DNA of 64,000 nucleotides from positions 2,763,841 to 2,827,840 of the forward strand of contig NC_044599.1 in the NCBI RefSeq assembly GCF_901933205.1. Direction: 5' to 3'. Positions 12,062 through 23,795 of this stretch are shown piece after piece. This stretch comes from Camarhynchus parvulus (taxonomy: Eukaryota > Chordata > Aves > Passeriformes > Thraupidae). The number at the start of each line of letters is the position of its first letter. Within the stretch, counting starts at the first letter, position 1. Under the pieces are notes generated by a model that was not told where the DNA came from, ran no database searches, and saw nothing but the letters and a program-made list of their open reading frames with translations. The translations under genes and the position numbers were made by a program.

Positions 12062-12690
12062 CTCAGCATGGAATTATGGAGTGGTTCGGGTGGGAAGAAC
12101 ACTAAAGTGTAATAGTGACCTCTATGTATTATTATAACCTCCTCAAGGCAAATTTAATAAACTCTAAAAAGCCTATAACACACCCAAAATAGCTCAACTA
12201 CCTTTAAAGACATAAAACTCAACAAAATAGCTTCTGTTACAGTGTTTGAAACAAAAAAGTTTCATAAAAAACAAAATAACAAACGAAAAACCCAAGCTAA
12301 GTGCTAAACATTCTTACTCCTAATAAAAACACTTTACAAAAACAATTACTTTTTTTGTTTTCTTCTTTTTCTACTAAATTGTCCAAACAAAGCTTTTTAA
12401 CTTCTGTCCAATTAACTATCCTTAGATTTAAAGTTCTTTAAATCCTATAAAATATCTTTTCACTTAATTAAAAAAAAAAACAACAAAAAACAAACAAACC
12501 TTCTAAACTTCTTTCCTTTTAAAGAGACAAAAAAACAGTTTTGTCACTCCATCAACAAGAAACACACTCCTACACTGAAGTCCACCCAGTGCCAGCTGTG
12601 CCATGGCAGGGACACCTCCCACTGTCCCAGGTGCTCCCAGCCCCATCCAGCCTGGCCTGGGCACTGCCAGGGATCCAGGGGCATCATGGA
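12062..12690 (-). mobile_element. CR1 LINE 3' fragment split by an insertion
   Basis: A minus-oriented CR1 tail is seen in two pieces, 12062-12107 and 12575-12690. The second starts 'tccacccagtgcc' and runs into 'catggcagggacacctccc'. Joining them across 12108-12574 restores the usual CR1 order, so the intervening AT-rich block is a later insertion. Confidence 0.65.
12108..12574. mobile_element. AT-rich LTR-like insertion within CR1
   Basis: A 467-bp AT-rich block that opens TGTAATAG and ends CCTACA. It is flanked by ctaaag (12102-12107) and ctgaag (12575-12580), a 6-bp target duplication with one mismatch. This is the pattern expected of a solo LTR. It matches no family I can name. Confidence 0.5.
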
Positions 12691-12699
12691 GAGCTCTTC

Positions 12700-14158
12700 T
12701 TCTTCCTGGCACTGTTTTTCCCTGTTTCCTTTCCCCTCTTCTTCTTCCTGGCACTGTTTTTCCCTGTTCTTTTTCCTGGCACCATTTTTCCCTGTCCCCT
12801 TTCCCTGTTCTTTTTCCTGGCACCGTTTTTCCCTGTTCTTTTTCGTGGCACCATTTTTCCCTGTTTCCTTTTCCCTGTTCTCTATCCTGGCACAGTTTTT
12901 CCCTGTCCCCTTTCCCTGTTCTTTTTCCTGTCTCTGTTTTTCCTTGCCTCCTTTCCCTGTCCTTTTTCCTGGTAACGTTTCTCTCTGTCTCCTTTCCCTG
13001 TTCTTTTTCCTGGCACCGTTTTTCCCTGTTGCTTTTCCCTTTTCTATTTCCTGGCACCATTTTTCCCTGTCTCCTTTTCCCTGTTCTTTTTCCTGGCACC
13101 GTTTTTCCCTGTCTCCTTTCCTGTTCTATTTCCTGGCACTGTTTTCCCTGTCCCCTTTCCCTGTTCTTTTTCCTGGCACCGTTTTTCCCTGTCCCTTTTC
13201 CCCGTTCTTTTTCCTGACACCGTTTTCCCCTGTTCTTTTTCTGCACTCCTTTTCCTGTCCCTTTCTGTTCTTTTCCCTGGCACAGTTTTTCCTTGCCTCC
13301 TTTTCCTGTTCTTTTTCCTGACACCGTTTTTCCCTGTCTCCTTTCCCTGTTCTTTTTCCTGGCACCGTTTTTCCCTGTTCTTTTTCCTGGCACCGTTTTT
13401 CCCTGTCCACTTTTCCTGTTCTTTTTCCTGCCACCGTTTTTTCCCTGTCTCCTTTTCCCTGTTCTTTTTCCTGGCACCGTTTTTCCCTGTTGCTTTTCCC
13501 TGTTCTTTTCCCTGGCACCGTTTTTCCCTGTCTCCTTTCCCTGTTCTTTTTCCTGGCACTGTTTTTCCCCGTCCCCTTTCCTGTTCTTTTCCCTGGCACT
13601 GTTTTTCCTTGCCTCCTTTTCCTGTTCTTTTTCCTGGCACCGTTTTTCCCTGTTGCTTTTCCCTGTTCTTCTTCCTGCCACTGTGTTTCCCTGTTTCCTT
13701 TTCCCTGTTCTTTTCCCTGGCACTGTTTTTCCCTGTCCCCTTTCCCTGTTCTTTTTCCTGCCACCGTTTTTCCCTGTCTTCTTTTCCCTCTTCTTTTTCC
13801 TGACACCGTTTTTCCCAGTCCCCATTCCTGTTCTATTTCCTGGCACTGTTTTTCCCTGTCCCCTTTCCCTGTTCTTTTCCCTGGCACCGTTTTTCCCTGT
13901 TCTTTTTCCTGGCACCGTTTTTCCCTGTTGCTTTTCCCTGTTCTTTTCCCTGGCACCGTTTTTCCCTGTTCTTTTCCCTGGCACCGTTTTTCCCTGTTGC
14001 TTTTCCCTGTTCTTTTTCCAGGCACCGTTTTTCCCTGTTCTTTTCCCTGGCACCGTTTTTCCCTGTTCTTTTTCCTGTTCTATTTCCTGACACCATTTTT
14101 CCCTGTCCCCTTTCCCAGTTCTTTTCCCTGGCACCGTTTTTCCCTGTCCCCTTTTCCT
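12700..14158. repeat. 1.46-kb minisatellite with 27- and about 42-bp units
   Basis: Dozens of head-to-tail variants of 'ctgttctttttcctggcacc' plus 'gtttttccctg', alternating with a longer form carrying 'tcccctttccctg'. The plus strand is almost pure pyrimidine. Since many units are multiples of three and lack stops, the minus strand holds a 543-codon frame and the plus strand several long ones. All are repeat artefacts. Confidence 0.95.
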
Positions 14159-14702
14159 GCTGAGCCTCTCCTCCCGTGGGAGGTGGGGAGTGCCGCAGGT
14201 GGAGCTGGGGGCTGGGGCTGGATTTGGGGTGCAGGTGGCTGTGGGTGTGAGGAGCTGGGGCTGGAGGAGCGTTCCAGGCGTGGCCCCCGCTCCATGGAAT
14301 GCTGGACCTGCTCATCCCTCCCCTCCCAGGGCGGCATCGATGTCCTCGGCAGTGTGGGCGGGTCCGAGACAATTATCATTACAATTAGAATTGTAATTAT
14401 TGTTGTCAGCGCTGAGTGCATTGATTAGGAGGGGCCTGAGACAGACAGACGGACAGACAGACAGACGGGCCCCACCCTCTGCTCCCTCAGCACCAGGGCT
14501 GGGCTGCAGCAGCTCCAAGGCTGCAATCCTGCCCTTTGCTCCCGCTGTCCTTCCTGCTCCCAGGGCTCCACCCGGAGAAGACCAGAGCAAAGGAGGGAAT
14601 GGCACCTTCCTTCTGGAAGCTTCTGACTCATCTCTTCTCGGGTTGCTGTTGATAATTGCTGCCCCGAGATGTGCAGGATGTCTCTGCTTCGGCCCGTGCA
14701 GC

Positions 14703-15249
14703 TGAAGAACGAGTCTGGACTCTTCACTTTTCGGTCTTGAAGTTGTTTATTAATTCTTATCTATAAAATTTCCTTTCTGCCCAGCCGAGATCTGCTCAGC
14801 AGGGCAGCCACGAGCGCTCTGACCGCCCCCGGGGCGGTGTTGTCTTTTTATACTACAAACTACATATAACATATTTACACTTAATTCCCAACACCTATCC
14901 CCTATGTTAGACAGTGCACTTCTACTCTAAACCGATCCCAAAGTGCCAACATTGCAGAAAATGGAGACCGAGAAGAAGAAGAAGGACTAGACACTCCCTG
15001 ATTCCTCCATCTTGTCCCCACAACCCCCCTACCAAAAATCCTAAAATCTACATTTTCACCCTGTGATCATTTTATTATTATACTACTCAAACCTCTGCGA
15101 CTTTCAGATCCTCATACAAAGCTGGTCACTTGCTCCAGGGGTCAAAAATCAAATCCCCAGGTGCTCTGGGCTGTGTGCCAGGGTCTCTGAGCCCCCTGGC
15201 GCGGTGCTGGCAGCTCTGGACATCCTCAGGGATGTGCTGGGTTCTGACA
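14703..15249 (-). mobile_element. Solo ERV LTR, family D
   Basis: A unit of about 547 bp on the minus strand, opening with TGTCAGAACCCAGCACATC. Its internal order is that of an LTR: a TATAAAAAG box (plus-strand 'ctttttata' at about 14845), then a GC-rich 'ccgcccccggggcgg' segment, then AATAAA close to the end. No target duplication was recognised. Confidence 0.75.
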
Positions 15250-16711
15250 ATCTCTGGGCTCAGTCTGGCTGTGGAGCAGCTCCTGCTGCTGAGATAAAAA
15301 AGCTGAGATAAAAGCCCTGAGTGGGGTGACAGGTGGGAAGGCCAAAATCCCAGATTTGGGAGCTCAGTTCTCCCTAGTTGGGAGAACCCCTTGCGAGCTG
15401 GGTCGGCCCCTCGGAGGCAGGGATAACTCAGGGGTTACAGCAGCTGTAAAATCCTTGTAAAATGTTCTTTGTTTGCTCTGCTCCCATCCCTCCCGTGCAG
15501 CCAGTGACTCACGGGACTGAGGCGTCGCTCCTTCCCCCAGCCCCTCTGCCCTCCTGCTCCTTCTCCTGCCCCAAAGTGGGCTCTGGGCTCTCAGCTTGGA
15601 GCTGCTTTGGGAAGGTCCTTCAGCCTCCCGTTGTGACCAGTCCAATCTCCTAAATTCCTGAGGTATTTAAGAAATACATAGAAATACAAGAAATACATAG
15701 AAAACATCTGAGGTGAACCAACCCTTGGTCATCCCTCATCCTTATGGATATGGGGGTGCCACCTCTGGAATTCTGGCTGATCCTGTCCACCCTCTGGAGC
15801 AGGAGGACAGTTTGCCCTGAAAATGATGGAGTTTTTCCAAGATTCCAAGGAATTTTCAGAGCCGTATGTTGGTGACATGTCCCTTGGTGATTTGGGGAGT
15901 GAGGGAGATGACACCAGATCTACTCCTGCCTTTTCCTTGTCCTTCCTGCAGGACAGTTTATCTCTGAGCTCCTTTTCCATGGGCAACAAATCCGTTTGAT
16001 TTTGCCAAGGACCCTGGAATTCCCTCCGGGTGGCAGAGGGTGAGGAGCAGCTCCATCCATGGTGCTGGAATCTGTGGGAGATGTTGAGACCCCAGGTCCT
16101 TGCCCCCATCCCCTTTGCCAAGGGCTGCACAAAGGGAATTGGGATGGCTGCTGATGGGAACTGAGCGATCTGGGGGGAGTGAGACCCTTCCAGGATCCCT
16201 CCTGGATTCAGAAATGGGATCCACCGCTGGAAAGTGGCTTTGTGTCAGTGACTCTGCCCAAGGAGAGGAAAGAGGGCTTTGATAAGAGCGTTTTTGGGAT
16301 GACTCTGCTGGATCATCTCTCTCCTTGCTCTGTTTCTTGGACCATTCCCTCTGACCTGGGCATGACTCAGGCCCCAGGCACCTGCAACAACCCTGAGCTC
16401 TGTCATCCTGGGTTTATTCCAGCTCCCATGAGCTGGTGTTCCCTCAGAGTGACCTCACAGTTTCATCGGCTCAGGAAAGGCCCCCTGAGCTTGGAGCTGA
16501 CAGAGCTGCTGGGGCCATGTGGGATCCCAGGAGGGACAAATCCAGCCAGGGATCCCCAATGGGGACACGGGACCATCAGGGGTGGTCCAGGAGCATCCTC
16601 ACCTTGGGAAGGTTACCTGGAGAAATATGGATGGAGAAAGGAGAATTTCCCAATGATTCTGTGGTTTGGGGCAGATCAACCTGGATTGGGTCACTTCACA
16701 AAGACCCTGAG

Positions 16712-16912
16712 GGGCTGGGGTGAATCCAGAGGGGAACAGGGCTGGGGTGAATTCAGAGAGGGGAACAGGGCTGGGGTGAATCCAGAGGGGAAGGGGCTGG
16801 AGTGAATTCAGAGGGGATCAGGGCTGGGGAAGGGGCTGGGGTGAATTCAGAGAGGAGAACAGGGCTGGGGTGAATTCAGAGAGGGGAACAGGGCTGGGGA
16901 AGGGCTGGAGCA
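16712..16912. repeat. About 29-bp minisatellite (gctggggtgaattcagagag)
   Basis: Around seven imperfect copies of 'gggctggggtgaattcagag' plus 'aggggaaca'. It sits immediately 5' of a CR1 element. Confidence 0.85.
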
Positions 16913-17320
16913 GCAGGGAAGGGTCTGGAGAGCTCCTGAGGGACCTGGGGGACTCAGCCTGGAGCAAAGGAGGCTCAGGGGGACCTTGTGGCTCTGCACA
17001 GCCCCTGACAGGAGGGGACAGCCAGGACAGTGTCGGGCTCTGCTCCAGGGAACAGGGACAGGGACAGGAGGAGAGGGAACGGCCTCAGGCTGGGCTGGGA
17101 GGGGCAGGGTGGACATCAGGAGGGATTTTCCCATGGACAGGGTGTTTGGCCATTGGCAGGGGCTGCCCAGGGAGGTTTGCAGTGCCCATCCCTGGAGATG
17201 TCCAAGGAAGGCCTGGATGTGGCGCTCAGGGCTCTGGGCTGGGGACAAGGTGGGGATTGGGCACAGCTGGGACTCGATGGTCCGGGAGGGCTTTTCCCAC
17301 CGCAGGAGTCCTGGGATTCT
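16900..17320 (+). mobile_element. CR1 LINE 3' fragment (about 420 bp)
   Basis: The conserved CR1 order is present: 'cctggagcaaaggaggctca', then 'acatcaggagggattt', 'ctgcccagggaggtttgcag', 'tggagatgtccaaggaagg', and 'gactcgatggtccgggagg'. It is 5'-truncated and the terminal octamers are lost. Confidence 0.8.
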
Positions 17321-17762
17321 GTGCTTGGAGCTCAGGGTGTCTGGAATCTGCTCTGTCCCTGGGAGAATTCACAGTTTCCACTAGATCAGCCCCTGGAACC
17401 TGAGCAGACCAAAGTCAGATGGAATTGTGTGAGGAGAGAGCAGGAGTTTTCCAGAAAAACCGAGCCCAGCATTCCCAGCGCTGGCAGTTTCACCCAGCAC
17501 TGAGAATTGAAGTTTTAATTTGTTTGTTTGTTTTTCCTTAAGGCTTTGGCTGTGGGAGGGACTCTCAACTTTCATGTCAAAATTATCCAGGTGATGATGA
17601 TTATCCATAATTATAACTATATTTATCCGTATTCCTTCAGGTTTTCTTGTAATCACAAGGTTTGTATTTTGGGGAAAAGGGGAAAAAACAGCTTTAGGCT
17701 CTTGTCCAATGAGCTGGAGAGGGGGAAAGTGCACAGCTGGGATACTGGTGCTGCTGGCTGGG

Positions 17763-18291
17763 GGTCTGTGTACAAATCACAAACAGGATTGCTGAGGAAC
17801 ATCTCAAGCTGTTTAATTTTATTTTTTTATCAGTCTCATTACACACTGGTGACAATGGGAAGCTGCCAGCAGCTCACGGCCCCAGCAGCAGACACAGAAC
17901 TTCATGTTACAACTCACTTTAAAAGTTTTTTGACCAATCACACAAAGCAAAAGCACATTGACAGTAGTTCTATCCAACCACTATAAGCACATGTACCTGT
18001 GGTTAAACAATGCTTGCTTCATTCGAATACAATACCTGCTTGTGACCCTTAAAAACACACAGAGCTCCATTATTAAGCTTAGAACTTCCTAATATCTCGC
18101 TAAATATTCTTTTCTGTACCTCGGGGAGTTTTTCTAGCCAAGCATTAATACACAGACCATTGTTCTATTTGTCCTTACATTCTACATCTCATAGAACCTT
18201 TCTGCTGACAAATGTTATGGCCCCTGCTCAGCTCCAATGACAGTTCTGCTGTCTCTGAGGCCTGCCTTTTGCAGCTTTCCCAAAGCCCTCT
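17763..18291 (-). mobile_element. Solo ERV LTR, family B
   Basis: About 529 bp, the inverted counterpart of the LTR at 35471-36002. Shared blocks include 'ctgctgtctctgag', 'agaacaatggtctgtgta' (reverse strand here) and 'gctttcccaaagccct'. On the minus strand an AATAAA lies near the 3' end (about 17825). It is more diverged at its termini than the other copy. Confidence 0.75.
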
Positions 18292-18591
18292 GATTTTAAG
18301 GATTCCCACACCTGGGACACCTTCCCCATGTGCCAGGCCATGCTCCATATCCCTGGGAAGGGTCCCTGGGAGGGTCCCTGGGAGGGATCCCGGTCTGGGC
18401 AGGGTTTCCTGGTGTGTCCAGGAGCTCCTGGCAGTGGGCAGAGCAGCGGGGGTGGAAAAGCTCCTCTGCAAAGAGGGGCAGGAGGAATGTGGGGCTCCAT
18501 CCATGGGGGAAGGGCAGCCCCATGTCTGCACTGAGCACCTGGGAGGGGCGGGAGGGAGAGATTCCAGCAGGAGGAACTCTTGGTGGGGGGG

Positions 18592-18980
18592 GTCACAGAC
18601 ATTTCTTTCATGAAAAATCTTCTTTCAGGATTTTTCCTGCTGAAGCTGAGAGGTTCAGCAACAAGACATAAACAATAGATGATCTGCTGCTGTAGAATGC
18701 AACAGGTCTGTCTGGATTGGCCCAACTTGCATGTTAATAATTAATAGCCAATCCAGAACTGAGATCTCTCAGACACAGTCCAAGAGAGCTAGTTTGGTTT
18801 TTTTTTTCTTTACTTTTCTATTCTCAAGTAGCAAGTTCTAGAAACTCTCCTTTCTTTTCCTTTTTTTTTAGTATAGTATAGTATATGTATATATCATAAC
18901 ATAATAAATCAAGCCTTCTGTAATAGAGTCAAAGATCTCGTCTCTTCCTTCACCCCAAACACCCTTGTGACCACCGTCAC
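18592..18980 (+). mobile_element. Solo ERV LTR, family A
   Basis: A third family-A copy. It opens 'gtcacagacatttctttcat' and includes 'gctgctgtagaatgcaacag', 'aataaatcaagccttctg' and 'gtgaccaccgtcac'. It is flanked by G runs. Confidence 0.7.
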
Positions 18981-19002
18981 GGGGGGGTCCAAGTTGTTTG
19001 TA

Positions 19003-19292
19003 GAATCATGGAAAAACCTGAGATAGAAGGGACCCATGAGGATCATAGATTCCAACTCCTGACTCTGCACAGGACACCCCCAAATCCCCCCAGTCCCAAA
19101 ATCCCAATCCCGAGCACGTTGTCCGAAGGCTCCTGGAGCTCTGGCGGCCTCGGGGCCGTGACCATTCCTGGGGAGCCTGGGCAGTGCCCAGCACCTCTGC
19201 GTGAGGAACCTTTTCCCAATACCCAACCTGGCCCTCCCTGGCACAGCTCCAGCTGCTCCCTGGGTCCTGTCCCTGGTCCCAGTTCCTGGCAC
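19003..19292 (-). mobile_element. CR1 LINE 3' fragment
   Basis: A reverse-oriented CR1: 'agaatcatggaaaaacctg', then 'tcctggagctctggcggcct' and 'gaggaaccttttcccaatac'. Related CR1 copies occur at 36003-36183, 37430-37800 and 55855-58100. Confidence 0.75.
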
Positions 19293-19619
19293 TGCTCATG
19301 ACTGGTTTTGTGTTGTATCCAAACATTTAGGATTTTGGCTGATAGCCCTTTTGGGCTGCAGCAAACAGGACAAGTGTGGGCAACTCTGAGCCCCAAGAGC
19401 TGTTTCCCAGGGATGGATTTCATGGCCAGCAGCTTCCAGGAGTGGCCAAGAGCCAGCCAAGAACTTCCCAGCCCCAGCAGGGTGGGCAGAGCCAGAGGAG
19501 AGGTGAAATGCAGCTCCTGGAGGGAATTAGGAGCTTGTGGGAAGCCTTGGGAACACAGAGCTGGATCTGCCACCCCGAGCAAGCTGAGACAGTGCCCTGG
19601 GCACCATGGAGAATGACAG

Positions 19620-19845
19620 ATGATTTAGGAAAATTTCCTCCCTGTGAGGGTGGAGAGACCTTGGAATGGATTTCCCAGAGCAGCTGCGGCTGTCCCATCC
19701 CTGGAAGTGCCCAAGGTCAGGTTGGACAGGGCTTGGAGCCACCTGGGACAGTGGGAGGTGTCCCTGCCCATGGCAGGGGTGTCACTGGATGAGCTTTAGG
19801 GACCCTTCCCACCCGAACCATTCAATGATTCCATGATCCTGTGAT
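19620..19845 (+). mobile_element. CR1 LINE 3' fragment
   Basis: A plus-oriented CR1 tail. It contains 'cttggaatggatttcccaga', 'gcccaaggtcaggttggaca' and the terminal 'cgaaccattcaatgattcca'. Confidence 0.8.
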
Positions 19846-19904
19846 TCTGTTCCTACTGGTCCCTGTGATAATTCATATTTGGGTTTTGCTGTGTTGCAGT
19901 GGGA

Positions 19905-20205
19905 AGAATGCCTGGATGAGGAGTTCCTGGATGAGGATGAGGAGTTCCTGGATGGGGAATGCCTGGATGAGGAGCTCCTGGATGAGGATGAGGAGCTCCT
20001 GGATGAGGAATGCCTGGATGAGGAGTTCCTGAATGAGGAATGCCTGGATGAAAAGCTCATGGATGAGGAGTTCCTGGATGAGGAGTTCCTGGATGAGGAA
20101 TGCCTGGATGAGGAGTTCCTGGATGAGGAGTTCCTGGATGAGGAATGCCTGGATGAGGAGTTCCTGGATGAGGAATGCCTGGATGAGGAGCTCCTGGAAG
20201 CCTGG
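19905..20205. repeat. 15-bp minisatellite (ttcctggatgaggag)
   Basis: About 20 head-to-tail copies of the 15-mer ttcctggatgaggag and variants (gaatgcctggatgag, ctcctggatgaggat). On the plus strand it gives an acidic pentapeptide repeat (LDEEF/LDEEC). The open frame is only about 110 codons and has no gene context. Confidence 0.9.
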
Positions 20206-20499
20206 ATGATTGGATAGGGATGAGACTCCAAAGCCTTGGAGCTGTTTGGGTGAGCCCAGACCTGGCTGCCTCTGGCAGAGCCCTGATTCCTGTCCCGGTG
20301 CAGGGCTGGAAAAGTGAGGAGGAAAATGAGGTTTCCATGTGTAAATCCATGTGAAGTTGCAGCTTTAACAATCCACTGGCCTCTGCCAAAGGCTCTGGAG
20401 CAGGGAGAGGCCATGGCAGGGAATTCGGGTCCTTGGAAAAGCCGCTTCATGGAATGTGAGGATTTTGGCCCATTCCATTTGTGTGGGATAAAGCTGGAG

Positions 20500-20600
20500 G
20501 CTGTGACTGGGATGGTGGAAGGTGTCCCTCTCCAGGCCAGGGGATTGCACTGGATAAACCCTGAGGTCCCTTCCAACCCAAACCATTCCATGATTCCCAC
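20500..20600 (+). mobile_element. CR1 LINE 3' terminus
   Basis: Ends in 'caacccaaaccattccatga', preceded by 'gggattgcactggataaacc'. It is heavily 5'-truncated. Confidence 0.75.
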
Positions 20601-21174
20601 CAATGGGGGAATCCCGTCAGGCTCACCGGAATCCCTGCAGTGCTTGGGCAGGGGCAGAAAATGAAAGCAGGCAGCGTTTGAGGGACATCCAATGGGACAC
20701 AGGGCCCGAGTGCTGCCGGGATGGAGGCACCAACCTTTGGAACAGACCATCCCTGTGGATCAGCAGCTGTTGCCAGGCTGAAAAGGGCACTCCCTGTCGC
20801 CGGGCTCTGCGCTGGAGCTGCGTCATTCCATTGACTTTATGGCCCAGTGACACAGGAAATGGGCCTGGAATCCATAAAACCCTGATAAACCTGATAAACC
20901 TCATCCCGATAACGCTCCAGTTGTGGAATACCCTGAGCTGGATCGCCCGGATCATCGAGGCCAACTCCTACCTGGTGACATCCAACACCTACCTGCCTTT
21001 GGGATGCAGGAGAACAAGTTCCCTCTGACCAGTCTCTGCTCACAGGAATTATGATCAGCTAGAAATTTTGGTTAATGAGGCTGCTTTGATCCTGGAAGGG
21101 GATCTGGGTTTGCAGTGTGGAGGGATCTTCAGGATCTTGTGAAAGATGCTGTTGTGTTCCCATTGATTTTGGGT

Positions 21175-21415
21175 GGGTTTAGCAGGAATAAGAGCTTGGC
21201 AGTGCCGTTGGACATCAGGAGAATTTCTTGGGATGTCATGACGAATTCTTCCAGGGAGAGGCTGGTCAGGCACTCCTGTGGTGGAGTCCCCATCCCTCAA
21301 GGTATCCAAAGAATGTGGCACTCAGGGCTCTGGTGGGGACTGCTCACAGCTTGAACTCCATGATCGGGGAGGGCATTTCCAGTCCCAGTGATCCTGGGAT
21401 TCTGACAGCCCCATC
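21175..21415 (+). mobile_element. CR1 LINE 3' fragment
   Basis: CR1 order is recognisable: 'ggacatcaggagaatttctt', 'tggagtccccatccctcaag' and 'cttgaactccatgatcggg'. It is diverged from the other copies. Confidence 0.65.
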
Positions 21416-23689
21416 CTGGAGGCTGCCATCCCCCAGAGCCTCCTGCTCCCTGAGCCTGGAGATTGATGCCAATATCCCGAATCCATCCCCCAGCCATGAG
21501 CCCACGCAGGCATTGGGAGGTGTTGGAACAATAGATGTGGGATCCAGGGCCAGAGCCCTTTGGATCAGCAACCACCAGCAGGGCCTGTGCAAACAGAACC
21601 TATGGACAAAAACTTGCAATCCATAAGCTCCCAAAAGCTTTCAATCCAAACACAGAAATCCAGGCAGGCAGCAGGAGGGATCCCCTGGGATAACACAGGA
21701 GCTGTGGAAACCCCACAAGAACACACTCCCAACACATAATTTCACTCACCTGCAAAGGTTTTCCTCTTCCATTACAATATTTGAGTTTGGTTTTTTTTTT
21801 TTTTTCACTTTCCAGCTGGAATTGCGAGCCTGGCTTGTTTTCCAAGGGTTCATGGAGGGATTGGTTGTTTGTGGGGGCTTGGCTGCTCTGGGAGCGTCAG
21901 AGCCAGCCCTAGGTGTGCAGGGCCAGGGGGAATGTGACTCCCAGCATGGCAGGCAGGGAAATCACTTCCCTAAAAAGTCAAAAGTGAGCTCGGTGTCACC
22001 AAACCCCAGTCCCTGGGGTCACTCACTAGGGCTGCAGGAATTTACCGGTTGGAGCAGTTGTGGAACAACCCCGGGTTGCCATGGAACCACAACACAACAA
22101 ACCCCGGGACACCTCTGGTGTCCACGTGGCTTCAACCTGGCTCAAACGGGGAATATCGACCTGGCAGGGGGGAAGGGAGCAAAACTGGGAGCAGCAAGTG
22201 GGGGATGAGGCTCCTGCTCCCGCCTGGATTGCTCGTGGTGCAGGGAAGTAGGGTTGGAGCCGGGTTGAGGACAGCTCACCCTCACCCAAATCCAGGGTGA
22301 AGTCCAGCTCCCCAGTGCCAAACTGGGATTTCTGGAGGCTGCTGGGAGCAGCTTTGCCTTTGTGGCCAAAGATTGGGATTCACCTGCCTGGATTGCTCCT
22401 CCTGTGCCTCCCGTGTTGTGTAGAAGTCCCTGTGTGGTGATCCAGGCTGGAATCCAGCCTGCTCACAGCCAGAGCCAGGTGGGAATTCTTGCCTGACTGT
22501 CAATCCCACCCTCAGCTTCCTGCCCTGCCTTCTCAGGACACCCCAGCACTGTTCCAGCCTGGCTGTGTGAGGCTGACACTGCCCTGTTCCCAGCTGTGCA
22601 TGCATGGATGGATGGAGGGATCCCTGTCCTGTCCTCCAGCCCCAGGGGAGCTGCAGGGCATGTCTGTTACGCTCCACTTCGTTCACACTCAATGGATTTT
22701 TTTTTATAATCCCAGGATCAATTAGGCTGGAAAAGCCCTCTGAGATCATCGAGTCAAACCTGTGATGGTGGGAGCCAAGCCAGGTGCAGGGCTGGCAGGA
22801 ATCCTGCAGGAATCCTGCCCCATCTCTCACTTCCTGGATCGAATTCCCCCTTTTCTCTCTTTAAAAAGAGAATTTCCCTGCAGCAGCCAGGCTTCTCCTC
22901 TCCCCCCAGAGCAGGACGGGTGGATTTTGAGCAGGCTGAGTTTGCTCCAGCCTTATCTCCCTGTCCTGGGGACAGAAAAGCTGAAGGGTGACACTTTCAG
23001 GCCAGACTTTGAAATCTCCTGGGGAATTTACAACCTGATAGTGAAGGGTTGAGGCCCTCTGGGACTATTTGGAAATGGTGAAAACCCTGAAACCCTTTTT
23101 TTTCCTCTGCTTTTTCTTCATAGAACTCCAAAAATTCAAGCAGGGACCCAGAATGTTCAACCAGGATTTTAATCCTGTCTCCTTTTGAGTGTGGACTAAA
23201 CGTTGGGTGGGATGCATCTCTCCTAACCCACCTCGGTTTTAAGGATTTATTTGAGGGGTTAGCAGGAGAAGGAAGGGCAAACATATCCCCCCTGGGCAGG
23301 CAGGCTCTGGGTACTGCTGGCAGTGCCCTGGTTTATATTAAACAGCCAGGACCTGCCGCCGGGGCCGCTTTATCAGCTTTGGGCCGTGCCCAGGGGAGAA
23401 CCTGCCTGCAGCACTTCCAAATCCTTCCCAATGTGTGTTCCCTGTGCCCCCCCGGCCATTGCAGCACCCGTGCGGGCCGGGGAATCCTCCCAGCAGGACG
23501 GGGAGCAGGGCTGGGGTTCAGTGCAGGTGGCGGAGCAGCGCAGCGGGGACAGCGCCAGGTGCGTCCTGTCCCTTCCCCGCGGCCCTTCCCTCCTGCGCTG
23601 GAGGGTGGGAATGCAGCCAGGCACACCCAGCTCCGAGCAGTAAAATGATCCCCGCGGTGCCCTTGGGCCAAGCCCAGCTTTTCTAACGG
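21416..23689. other. KRT7 5' flank; short CR1 tail only
   Basis: No exon recognised. A minus-oriented CR1 tail lies at about 22705-22770 ('ggctggaaaagccctctgag'). The final 400 bases (about 23290-23690) become GC-rich and lead into the KRT7 core promoter. Confidence 0.5.
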
Positions 23690-23696
23690 ATAAAAG
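23690..23696 (+). promoter_or_regulatory. KRT7: TATA box of KRT7
   Basis: ATAAAAG lies 100 bp upstream of the KRT7 start codon in a GC-rich context. The implied transcription start is near 23720, giving a 5' UTR of about 75 nt, which is usual for keratin genes. Confidence 0.7.
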
Positions 23697-23795
23697 GGGA
23701 GGCAGCGGGAGCGCTCTCACTCCGCTGGGCCCCAGCGCAGCCTCCCGAGCTTTGCCAGAGCAAAGAGGCACCCCCTGAGCGTCCCTCGGAGCAGC

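Noticed and set aside
12503..14134. 543-codon minus-strand open frame, Lys/Arg/Glu/Gly-rich
   Set aside because: It lies almost entirely within a 27/42-bp minisatellite that lacks stops in several frames on both strands. There is no start context, splicing or homology.
19782..20750. 322-codon minus-strand Ser/Arg-rich open frame
   Set aside because: The Ser/Arg stretch is the reverse strand of the 15-bp minisatellite, and its ends are CR1 sequence.
20850..21030. Coding-looking stretch (plus frame LSWIARIIEANSYL)
   Set aside because: Too short, no splice sites fitting a known family, and the opposite strand reads equally well.
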